Of a stretch of 64,000 nucleotides of DNA, positions 52,979-61,121 are shown in pieces. Positions within the stretch are counted from its first letter, which is position 1; each line of letters opens with the position of its first letter. Position numbers and translations under genes: made by a program. The notes below the pieces were generated by a model. That model made no database searches, was not told the DNA's origin, and worked only from the letters and a program-made list of their open reading frames with translations. The stretch comes from Pseudoflavonifractor sp. An85. GTDB taxonomy: Bacteria; Bacillota; Clostridia; Oscillospirales; Oscillospiraceae. The DNA lies in the NCBI RefSeq assembly GCF_002161235.1, contig NZ_NFHE01000002.1, forward strand, positions 1 to 64,000, in the 5' to 3' direction.

Positions 52979-53278
52979 ATGAGAAGCACTGTTATAGGAA
53001 ACATGTCGCCTGTGGTGGAAATCATAAACTTTGGCTCATTCTCATATAACGGGGACGGGAATCCAGATATGGACAAGAGTGTAAGCCCGTCACAATACAG
53101 CATGGATGACCAAATAATTCAGGTGAGTAGTTATTTTGGAGATAAATCAATAAAAGACATACTCAAACAGTATGTCCAGGAACGCTATATCGCAGAAATT
53201 GAAGTTGAGAAAGACACGCCTACACAGTACAATGAAACTGGCAAAGCGACTGTTGTGGCCTCGGGAAATGGGATGTGA
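52979..53278 (+). CDS. small accessory protein upstream of the recombinase
   Basis: This 99-residue protein starts at ATG 52979 behind AAAGGAGTATCA; its stop lies next to or overlaps the recombinase start. The C-terminal part has YFGDKSIKDILKQYVQERYIAEI. Small proteins in this position before large serine recombinases are common in clostridial elements, and some act as excision-direction factors. That role here is a positional inference; no HTH is evident. Confidence 0.6.
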   Translation: MRSTVIGNMSPVVEIINFGSFSYNGDGNPDMDKSVSPSQYSMDDQIIQVSSYFGDKSIKDILKQYVQERYIAEIEVEKDTPTQYNETGKATVVASGNGM

Positions 53279-53280
53279 AG

Positions 53281-54933
53281 ATGAGGACACAACAAGAGAA
53301 CAGGGAATTTCGTACTGCTATTTATTTGCGCTTATCCAAGGATGATGAGGGAGCGGGAGAAAGTTCCAGCATAACAAACCAGAGAAGCATATTGCAGGAG
53401 TACGCAAGAGTACATGGTTTTGTGGTTTTACAGGAATATGTGGATGATGGCTATTCGGGAACAAATTTTGATCGTCCCGGCTTTCGGCGCATGAGAGCAG
53501 ACATTGAAGCAGGAAGAATCAACTGTGTCATGACAAAAGACTTATCCAGACTTGGAAGAAACAGTGCAGTAATAACTAGTTTGTTGGATGAGTATTTTCC
53601 AGAACGCAAGGTGCGGTATATATCTGTCATTGATGGATATGATTCCTACAACCTTTCCAGCGGAGTATCTATGAGCGCAACCATGATGGCTGTGGTACAT
53701 GAACTATACGCAAGAGATACGAGTGCAAAGATCAAAAGTTCCTTTCAAGCAAAGATGGAACAAGGGGAGTATATTGCCAGCTTTCCACCATATGGGTACA
53801 AAAAAGATGTGGAGCATGGGAATAAAAATCGACTCGTTGTGGATCGTGAGGTTGCACCCGTAGTTCAGCTCATATTCCAAATGGCTGCGGAGGGGCAACG
53901 TCCTGGAAAGATTGCAGAATACTTAAACAGTAATGGAGTAGCTACACCAGCTATGTACAGATGCAAGAAAAGGCCGTACCTGAGAGTGGAGGACTACACA
54001 CGGAGAAAAGAGTGGACATCCCAAATTATCTGCAAGATGTTGAGAAATGAAGTGTACTTAGGAAAAACTGCGCAAGGAAAGACAAGAAAACTCTCGTTCA
54101 AAAGTAAGGTATCACAGCCGATTCCACGGAGTGAATGGATTGTGGTAGAGGGAACGCACGAGCCAATCATCACGGAGGAAACATTCCGTATGGTACGCAG
54201 TCGCAGCGTTGCCAGACGTAATCCACCAACGAAAGGATTTGAAAGTGTGTTTTCGGGCATTGCAAAATGCGCTGATTGTGGGAAAAACATGACCTTGGCC
54301 CCGTCCAAAAAGAAGGGAAGCATTTACAATCTGTGCTGCAACGGCTACAAATCCTACGGAGCTAGAGAGTGTAGTAATCACTTCATCGACTACAACCTGC
54401 TGTACAATGCGGTGCTGCATGAGATACGCAAACTTGTTGCGCTGAACGAAGATGAAAAAGCCCAAATTCTCAAAGAGCTAGAACGAGAAGAAGCCGAACG
54501 CAGCCAAATCATGTATGCCAGCAGAGAACAGGCCTATGCAAGTTTGGAAGAGCGCATGACAAGGGTTGTTCAGTCATTGAAGAAACTACATGAACAGTAT
54601 TCCTGCGGTGAAATTTCAAAGACTGTATATACAAAGTTGTCTGAGGAATACACAATGGACTTGGAGAGCCTGGAGAAGTCCAAAAGCAGTCTGGAAGAGA
54701 GTGCGGAAGCTCCAACAAAAAGTGAATCATATCGTAAGTTCTTTCAGCTTTTGGAGGAGGTAACAGATGTGAAGGTGTTGACAAAGCCACTGCTGAGGAA
54801 ATTGATTGAGCGCATAGAAGTGGAACAGGGAAGATTTGTTGTTGGAGAAGACGGAAAGAAACATAAAGAGCAAAATGTGAGAATATACTTTAGATTTGTT
54901 GGAAATTTAGACACAGAGGAAACAACACCCTAA
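53281..54933 (+). CDS. large serine recombinase (site-specific integrase, TndX/TnpX type)
   Basis: This is a protein of about 550 residues; ATG 53281 or the GTG at 53275 can start it. Residues about 10-150 are the catalytic domain: AIYLRLSKDDEGAGESSSI (catalytic Ser), VDDGYSGTNFDRPGFRRM, VMTKDLSRLGRNSAV. The recombinase domain follows (GKIAEYLNSNGVATPAMY), with zinc ribbon CADCGKNMTL...CCNGYKSYGARECSNH and a coiled coil (about 390-470). These are hallmarks of integrases that insert and excise conjugative or mobilizable elements. Its gene ends 5 bp before attR, so it likely recombines the feoB cores. Confidence 0.93.
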   Translation: MRTQQENREFRTAIYLRLSKDDEGAGESSSITNQRSILQEYARVHGFVVLQEYVDDGYSGTNFDRPGFRRMRADIEAGRINCVMTKDLSRLGRNSAVITSLLDEYFPERKVRYISVIDGYDSYNLSSGVSMSATMMAVVHELYARDTSAKIKSSFQAKMEQGEYIASFPPYGYKKDVEHGNKNRLVVDREVAPVVQLIFQMAAEGQRPGKIAEYLNSNGVATPAMYRCKKRPYLRVEDYTRRKEWTSQIICKMLRNEVYLGKTAQGKTRKLSFKSKVSQPIPRSEWIVVEGTHEPIITEETFRMVRSRSVARRNPPTKGFESVFSGIAKCADCGKNMTLAPSKKKGSIYNLCCNGYKSYGARECSNHFIDYNLLYNAVLHEIRKLVALNEDEKAQILKELEREEAERSQIMYASREQAYASLEERMTRVVQSLKKLHEQYSCGEISKTVYTKLSEEYTMDLESLEKSKSSLEESAEAPTKSESYRKFFQLLEEVTDVKVLTKPLLRKLIERIEVEQGRFVVGEDGKKHKEQNVRIYFRFVGNLDTEETTP

Positions 54934-54937
54934 GTTT

Positions 54938-54954
54938 CCCTGACCATGTGCATG
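54938..54954. other. right attachment core (attR)
   Basis: CCCTGACCATGTGCATG differs from the left core by one base and directly continues in the feoB reading frame (codons L-T-M-C-M-S-L-G-C). Confidence 0.75.
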
Positions 54955-55782
54955 AGTTTAGGCTGCACTGCCTGCGGGGTGACGGGCTGCCGCATCATCG
55001 ACAGCCCCCGGGAGCGGCTGGCTGCCATGCTCACCGCCTCTCTGGTGCCCTGCAACGGAAAATTTCCCACCCTGTTGGCCCTCATCACCCTGTTTCTAGT
55101 GGGAGAAGGGGGGAGCCTTACGGGAGCGGCGGCTTTGCTGGGGGTACTGCTGCTGGGTGTGGCGGCTACCTTGGGCTGTACCCGGCTGCTCACCGCCACG
55201 GTGCTGAAAGGGACACCCTCCGCCTTTGCGCTGGAACTGCCTCCCTTTCGGCGGCCCAGGGTGGGGCAGGTGGTGGTGCGCTCCCTGCTGGACCGCACGG
55301 TGTTTGTGCTGGCCCGGGCGGTGGTGGTGGCCGCTCCTGCCGGAGGTGTCATCTGGCTGCTGGCCAACATTACCGTGGGGAACGCTACCATTCTGGCCCA
55401 TATCACCGGGTTTCTGGAGCCCCTGGGGCAGCTCATGGGGCTGGACGGGGTGATTCTCACCGCCTTCCTTCTGGGCTGGCCCGCCAATGAGATCGTTATG
55501 CCGGTGATGCTCATGGCCTACCTGGCTCATGGGCGCCTGGTGGATATGGACCAGCTCACCGGGGTGGCCTCCCTGCTGGAGGCCCAGGGGTGGACCATGA
55601 CTACGGCGGTGTGTACCCTTCTCTTCGCCCTCTTCCACTGGCCCTGTTCCACCACATGCTTGACCATCTACCGGGAGAGCAAGAGCCTCAAGTGGACCCT
55701 GGTGGCGGTGGTGGTGCCTACCCTGCTGGGGGTGGGGCTGTGCATCCTGGTCAATGCTTTGGGGAGTCTGTTGGGAGTATGA
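54946..55782 (+). pseudogene. feoB: FeoB C-terminal fragment
   Basis: The frame continues FeoB after the insertion: MCMSLGCTACGVTGCRIIDSPRERL, VPCNGKFPTLLALITLF, then LGWPANEIVMPVMLMAYLAHG and FHWPCSTTCLTIYRESKSLKWTLVAVVVPTLLGV. These are Nramp-like and gate regions of FeoB with six to seven membrane helices. It has no promoter or ribosome-binding site of its own. Joined to 44839-45822 it gives about 603 codons, an ordinary FeoB length, without any frameshift. Confidence 0.92.
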
Positions 55783-55784
55783 AA

Positions 55785-55815
55785 TAAGGGCCTGCCACAG
55801 TGTGGCGGGCCCTTA
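55785..55815 (+). terminator. feoB terminator
   Basis: TAAGGGCC...CCAC / GTGG...GGCCCTTA stem with an AGT loop directly after the feoB stop. Confidence 0.75.
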
Positions 55816-55826
55816 AAGGTGAGCGA

Positions 55827-55855
55827 TTGCACGGAAGGGAGAAATGGGGTACAAT
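55827..55855 (+). promoter_or_regulatory. promoter of the membrane protein gene
   Basis: -35 TTGCAC (55827-55832), 17-bp spacer, -10 TACAAT (55850-55855). Confidence 0.72.
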
Positions 55856-55883
55856 GGAGGCCATACTGTGAGGAGGATATGGC

Positions 55884-56708
55884 ATGGATTCAGAGAGAAC
55901 ACAGGTGGAACTTTATGTGACGCAGTACAACTTCTGGTTTAGAAACGTGGATGATCTCCGGGGACACTTGTACTTGTATGGATTTTTAGCCTACATTTCG
56001 GTAATTATGGGGCGGATTGGGCACAGCTATGTCTGGGCCTCCATTCTAACGGCTTTCATCCCCTTGTACTGGCTGGCTACCACGGTGATGCGGCGTCGGA
56101 TGACCCAGGTGAGCCATTTCCAGGGCGCTTTGTTTGGCGGTCTGGGTTCGGTGCTGCTCTCCCTTTATACCACCTGTGTGGGACTGGTGTATGTGGAAAT
56201 AGCCAGGCTGGGCCCGGGGTATTATGTGGGGGTGTTGGTGGCCTGGGGGATTTGTACGTTTCTCCACTTCTGCCCGGCCTTGTGGCGTGTGCATCGGGGG
56301 AAATTAACCCCTCGTAAGTTCGATAAATATGGATTTCTAATAAAAGAGTTCACCTATGAGCAGCGGAAATGGGGATCCTGGCTTTTGTTGGCCATTGTGG
56401 TCCTGTTCATCTTGTTTTGGGTGGCGTTTGCCAAGCTCATCTATCCAAGACTGGGGAGAGCCGGAGCCCCCATGACCATGGTACTTATGACCTTCATGAT
56501 GGGACAATTCATGGAGGTGGGCATTACCGGGCTGCTGAAAGCCTACTACATCAAAAAGTATGACATACCGGGGGAATCCAGACCCGCCCGGGATGAGCGG
56601 TGGGAGCCCAAACCCTCATTGGGGCAACGCATTTGGTTTGGATTTTGGAAGTGGTTTATGATTATCCTTGCGATACTCATCTTGGTGGGGGTATTTATGC
56701 TTCCATGA
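55884..56708 (+). CDS. hypothetical polytopic membrane protein
   Basis: This 274-residue protein starts at ATG 55884 after GAGGAGGATATGGC. About seven hydrophobic segments (LYLYGFLAYISVIMGRIG, WASILTAFIPLYWLATTVM, ALFGGLGSVLLSLYTTCVGLVYV, YYVGVLVAWGICTFLHFC, WLLLAIVVLFILFWVAFAKLIY, MVLMTFMMGQFMEVGITGLL, FMIILAILILVGVFML) are separated by a basic cytoplasmic loop. No family recognised. It has its own promoter and terminator, standing between feoB and metK. Confidence 0.65.
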   Translation: MDSERTQVELYVTQYNFWFRNVDDLRGHLYLYGFLAYISVIMGRIGHSYVWASILTAFIPLYWLATTVMRRRMTQVSHFQGALFGGLGSVLLSLYTTCVGLVYVEIARLGPGYYVGVLVAWGICTFLHFCPALWRVHRGKLTPRKFDKYGFLIKEFTYEQRKWGSWLLLAIVVLFILFWVAFAKLIYPRLGRAGAPMTMVLMTFMMGQFMEVGITGLLKAYYIKKYDIPGESRPARDERWEPKPSLGQRIWFGFWKWFMIILAILILVGVFMLP

Positions 56709-56721
56709 GGAAGAAAAAACA

Positions 56722-56757
56722 GCCGAGGGCCGGAAGTTCACACTTCCGGCCCTCGGC
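56722..56757. terminator. bidirectional terminator
   Basis: A perfect 16-bp stem GCCGAGGGCCGGAAGT / ACTTCCGGCCCTCGGC with a 4-nt loop and A-run on the left. Confidence 0.85.
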
Positions 56758-56771
56758 CATTTCCTATCTCG

Positions 56772-57959
<1,188 letters not shown>

Positions 57960-57994
57960 AAGTAATCTTCCTTTCGTAACAGTGAAATACACAA

Positions 57995-58023
57995 CAAAAA
58001 ATCCGCCGGACAAACCGGCGGAT
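57995..58023 (-). terminator. riboswitch expression-platform terminator of metK
   Basis: Minus strand: ATCCGCCGG / CCGGCGGAT stem followed by six T residues. A second CCGGCGGA-type segment inside the upstream aptamer region (about 58066-58077) can pair with it instead as an antiterminator. Confidence 0.85.
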
Positions 58024-58036
58024 GGAGACAGCGTGT

Positions 58037-58148
58037 CCTCATCTTGCGCGCGAGTGTACCACTCGTCTCCGCCGGATTTGGCACCTTGCTCGCAACGAGC
58101 AGGTTGCCGTGGCTTCATTGGGCCGATCCCTCCGCCACTCTCGATAAG
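58037..58148 (-). ncRNA. SAM-I riboswitch (S box) upstream of metK
   Basis: Minus strand: the aptamer starts CTTATCGAGAG, followed by the conserved GGCGGAGGGA and CGGCCCAATGAAGCC, then GGCAACC, GGTGCCAA and the closing GATGAG. These are the canonical S-box blocks in the right order. Binding of SAM favours the terminator at 57995-58023 and shuts metK off. Confidence 0.96.
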
Positions 58149-58170
58149 GCAATGTTTAATTGCGGTGTCT

Positions 58171-58199
58171 ATTATATCGGGGCAAGTTCCCACTGTCAA
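58171..58199 (-). promoter_or_regulatory. metK promoter
   Basis: Minus strand: TTGACA (58194-58199), 17-bp spacer, TATAAT (58171-58176): full consensus. Confidence 0.88.
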
Positions 58200-58217
58200 T
58201 GGCAGAAATGTGGAAAA

Positions 58218-58574
58218 TTATTTCTTGGGCCGGGGTCGAAACAGGAAGGATGCCACAAGACCCAGGGTAATGGCCAGGGCAATACCACCAGCGGTGGCGG
58301 TGAGCCCGCCGGTGAGCACCCCCAACCAGCCATCCTCTTCCACTGCCTTGCGCACCCCCTGGGCCAGGGTGTGGCCAAAGCCGGTGAGGGGGACGGTGGC
58401 GCCAGCCCCCGCCCAGTCCACCAAGGGCTGATACAGACCCAGACCACTGAGAATGACCCCAGTAACCACATAAAACACCAAAATCCGGGCGGGGGTGAGG
58501 CTGGTTTTGTCCAGCAACACCTGGCCGATGACGCACAGAATGCCACCCAGCAAAAAGGCGTTGAAGTATTCCAT
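58218..58574 (-). CDS. spoVAE: stage V sporulation protein AE
   Basis: This 118-residue membrane protein has an ATG sharing a base with the spoVAD stop (TGATG). It has four hydrophobic segments: YFNAFLLGGILCVIGQVLL, RILVFYVVTGVILSGLGLY, a loop with VPLTGFGHTLAQGVRKAV, and GLTATAGGIALAITLGLVASFLF. These match SpoVAEb. It forms part of the channel that imports dipicolinic acid into the forespore and releases it at germination. spoVAC, its usual partner, is not next to it. Confidence 0.9.
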   Translation of the reverse strand: MEYFNAFLLGGILCVIGQVLLDKTSLTPARILVFYVVTGVILSGLGLYQPLVDWAGAGATVPLTGFGHTLAQGVRKAVEEDGWLGVLTGGLTATAGGIALAITLGLVASFLFRPRPKK

Positions 58575-59581
58575 CAGGTTGTACCTCCTTCCAGCACAAT
58601 GGCATGGCAGATGCCGGGAATGGACTCACCTTGCATGGTGGACACCGGGGAGAGCAGCGCCCCGGTGGGGCAAAAGAGCACCCGTTTCCACTGTCCCGAG
58701 ATCAGGCCGGGGAGGACTAGGGTGGTGAGCACGGCCGCGCTGCATCCACAACCGGAGCCGCCGCTGTGGACGTCCTGGGCTTCCCGGTGGAACAGCAACA
58801 GCCCACAGTCGTTGTAGTTGGACAGGGGGGTGCCGTCCCGGGAGAAGAAGTCGGAGACGATCTCCCAGCCCAGCTGGCCCAGGTCTCCGGTGAGAATGAG
58901 GTCGTAGTCGCTGGGGGAACGCCCGGTGTCAGAGAAGTGGGCCCGCAGGGTGTCATAGGCCGCCGGGGCCATGGCAGCCCCCATGTTGGCGGGGTCTTTG
59001 ATGCCCTTGTCCATCACCTTGCCCAAGGTCACCCCGGTGATTTTTGGTCCCTTGCCTTGGGAGGCCAGCACCACAGCTCCGGCGGCGGTGGCGGTCCACT
59101 GGGCGGTGGGAGGCCGCTGACAGCCGTACTCCAAGGGGGTGCGGTATTGCCGCTCGGCGGAGCAGAAGTGAGAGGAGGTCATGGCGGCGGCGTACTCTCC
59201 CCAGCCGCCGGAGAGGAGCAGGGAGGCCACTGCCAAACTCTCCCCCATGGTGGAACAGGCGCCGTATAGACCCAGGTAGGGCGCCCCCGCCCATCGGGCG
59301 GCAAAGGCGGAGCTGATGCACTGGTTGAGCAGATCCCCCGCCAGGAGAAAATCCAACTGTTGGGTTTGGAGGTTGGCACGCTTTAGGGCAGTGTCCAGTG
59401 CCAACTGTTGCATGGTGGTCTCGGCCATCTCCCAGCTGGACTGCTGGAAGGTGTCGTCCTGACAGGTGTGGTCAAAAAAGCGGCCCAGAGGGCCTTCCTG
59501 CTCTTTGCGGCCCCCTGCACTGCCATAGCCCACCACAACGGGGGGGTGGGAGAAGAGATGGGTTTGTGATTTGGGGTTCAT
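58574..59581 (-). CDS. spoVAD: stage V sporulation protein AD
   Basis: This 335-residue protein starts at ATG 59579-59581 after AAAGGAGCTCCGTCT. The fold is thiolase-like without the catalytic Cys/His set: GPLGRFFDHTCQDDTFQQSSWEMAE, LLAGDLLNQCISSAFAARWAGAPYLGLYGACSTMGESLAVAS, YDLILTGDLGQLGWEI, CGCSAAVL. SpoVAD binds dipicolinic acid at the inner spore membrane. Its gene and spoVAE form a two-gene operon with a probable sigma-G promoter. Their presence indicates that the host makes endospores. Confidence 0.93.
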   Translation of the reverse strand: MNPKSQTHLFSHPPVVVGYGSAGGRKEQEGPLGRFFDHTCQDDTFQQSSWEMAETTMQQLALDTALKRANLQTQQLDFLLAGDLLNQCISSAFAARWAGAPYLGLYGACSTMGESLAVASLLLSGGWGEYAAAMTSSHFCSAERQYRTPLEYGCQRPPTAQWTATAAGAVVLASQGKGPKITGVTLGKVMDKGIKDPANMGAAMAPAAYDTLRAHFSDTGRSPSDYDLILTGDLGQLGWEIVSDFFSRDGTPLSNYNDCGLLLFHREAQDVHSGGSGCGCSAAVLTTLVLPGLISGQWKRVLFCPTGALLSPVSTMQGESIPGICHAIVLEGGTT

Positions 59582-59613
59582 AGACGGAGCTCCTTTGCCA
59601 AATGTAGTGTTTC

Positions 59614-59642
59614 TAGTTTGCACCATTGGGAGGAAATTATCA
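59614..59642 (-). promoter_or_regulatory. candidate sigma-G promoter of spoVAD
   Basis: Minus strand: TGATA (59638-59642), 17-bp spacer, CAAACTA (59614-59620). It resembles the forespore sigma-G pattern (TGNATA... CATANTA) at the expected place. Confidence 0.42.
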
Positions 59643-59732
59643 CGAAATGGGTGGAACCCTAGAAAAATTCACAAAGGAGTGGTATAATGCAGTCTAGTAA
59701 ATTTTTAATGAGATACCGGGAGGAATCCGTTT

Positions 59733-60350
59733 ATGTCAGAACAGACCCGATTCATTGGTTATATTTGCCCTGTGTGCGGCAAAGCGGTGGTGGTGGAGCG
59801 CACCGCCTTCGCCCTGGCCGCCGGTGACCAGACCATCCCCTGTCCCTGTGGGAAGTCCCAGCTGGAGTTCCACCAGCAGGGGGATCACTGTCAGGTGACC
59901 GTGCCCTGCTTGTTCTGCGCCAAGGACCACCACACCGTGTGTTCCACCCGGGCCATGATGGAGGAGAAGCTGTTGGTGCTCTCCTGTTCCGCCTCTGGCC
60001 TGGGCTGCTGCTTCATCGGTGAGGAGGAAGCGGTGTTTTCTGAAATGGAAAAGCTGGAGCGGGCGGTGGACAAGCTGCGCATGGACGACCAGGAGGAGAC
60101 CCGAGGCACCTTTTTGGACGAGATCGTCATGGGCGAGGTGCTGGGTGAGCTGAAAGAGATTGCAGAGCGCAAAGGCATCTCCTGCGGCTGTGGCTGCGAC
60201 CAATACGGCATCAAGGTGGGGTATTCCTCGGTGGATGTGGTGTGCGCCGGATGTGGGGCCACTTTGCGTCTTCCCGCTGCCACCCTGGACGACGTGGACG
60301 AGATTTGCGCCCGCTATACTCTCACCATCCCTGGAAAGAAGGAAGTATAA
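59733..60350 (+). CDS. hypothetical protein with zinc-ribbon clusters
   Basis: This 205-residue protein starts at ATG 59733 after GGGAGGAATCCGTTT. The N-terminal pair YICPVCGKAV and CPCGKSQLEF, then VPCLFCAKDHH, suggest zinc binding. A helix follows (VFSEMEKLERAVDKLRMD). The C-terminal part has VVCAGCGATLRLPAATLDDVDEICARYTLTI. No named family recognised. It lies one base before the thioesterase gene, so both are co-transcribed. Confidence 0.65.
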   Translation: MSEQTRFIGYICPVCGKAVVVERTAFALAAGDQTIPCPCGKSQLEFHQQGDHCQVTVPCLFCAKDHHTVCSTRAMMEEKLLVLSCSASGLGCCFIGEEEAVFSEMEKLERAVDKLRMDDQEETRGTFLDEIVMGEVLGELKEIAERKGISCGCGCDQYGIKVGYSSVDVVCAGCGATLRLPAATLDDVDEICARYTLTIPGKKEV

Positions 60351-61091
60351 ATGAGTAAGATCACTGAGGTTACCTTCCGGGTGGACTCCCTGGATGTGGA
60401 CATGTTCAACCAGTGCCGCCCTTCGGCGGTGCTGGGCTATTTGCAGGAGGCGGCCACTCAGGCGGCCATTGAGCTGGGTGCTTCCGGGCCGGAGATTTTG
60501 GAGAAGTACAACTGCCTGTGGATGGTGTCCCGCAACTGGGTGGAGCTGGACGCTCCCCTGCGGTGGAACGAGGAGTTCACCATCCAGACCTGGCACCGGG
60601 GCGGTACCGGTGTGGCCACCTACCGGGACTTTGACATTTTCCGGGACGGGGTACGCATCGGTCAGGCGGTGGCCCAGTGGGTGATGGTGGATGCCGACAC
60701 CCACAAGCTGTACCGGATGCGGGACGTCACCGAGTTCCAGGGCACCGACGGCGGAGAGCGGAAAAAGTCCATCAAGCTCCACCGGGTGCCCATGCCTAAG
60801 GAATTCAGCGTGGCAGGGAAGCGGTATCTGGGCTATTCGGACACCGACATCAACGGCCATATCAACAACATCCACTACGCTGACTACGCCTGTGATGCCC
60901 TTCATTTGGAGCAGCACGGAAAGGGAAAGTTTGTCCGGGAGTTCCAAATCTCCTACATCGGCGAGTGCCGAGCCGGAGAGGAGCTGACCATGGAGACGGA
61001 GATGGAGGACAACCACCTCTACGCCCGTGGGGTGGGCCCCGAAGGGGACGCCCGCTTTGAATATGCCTTGACCTTGGCCGAACAAGGTTGA
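60351..61091 (+). CDS. acyl-ACP thioesterase
   Basis: This 246-residue tandem hot-dog protein releases free fatty acids from acyl carrier protein. First hot dog: DMFNQCRPSAVLGYLQEAATQAAIELG, WMVSRNWVELDAPLRWNEEFTIQTW. Second: LGYSDTDINGHINNIHYADYACDAL, where Asn and His of the NGHxNN motif are the catalytic pair of the FatA/FatB type. It is one base downstream of the zinc-ribbon gene. In gut Clostridia such enzymes may adjust fatty-acid chain supply for membrane synthesis. Confidence 0.9.
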   Translation: MSKITEVTFRVDSLDVDMFNQCRPSAVLGYLQEAATQAAIELGASGPEILEKYNCLWMVSRNWVELDAPLRWNEEFTIQTWHRGGTGVATYRDFDIFRDGVRIGQAVAQWVMVDADTHKLYRMRDVTEFQGTDGGERKKSIKLHRVPMPKEFSVAGKRYLGYSDTDINGHINNIHYADYACDALHLEQHGKGKFVREFQISYIGECRAGEELTMETEMEDNHLYARGVGPEGDARFEYALTLAEQG

Positions 61092-61121
61092 TTTCTGGAG
61101 AAAATCGAGGAATTATAGCTC

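Larger units (their letters stand above)
45806..54954. mobile_element. integrative element of about 9.1 kb inserted in feoB, large serine recombinase type
   Basis: The ends share a 17-bp core with one mismatch: CCCTGACTATGTGCATG at 45806-45822 and CCCTGACCATGTGCATG at 54938-54954. A large serine recombinase gene ends 5 bp before the right core. The content is clearly more AT-rich than the chromosome. Cargo: a hypothetical gene, two ribbon-helix-helix proteins, an Ig-like lipoprotein, a small serine recombinase, two tiny membrane proteins, an SprT-like protein, a coiled-coil protein, a Cys-rich protein, an HNH protein and two small unknowns. No relaxase, coupling protein or replication initiator was recognised, so autonomous conjugation is unlikely. 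Confidence 0.88.
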
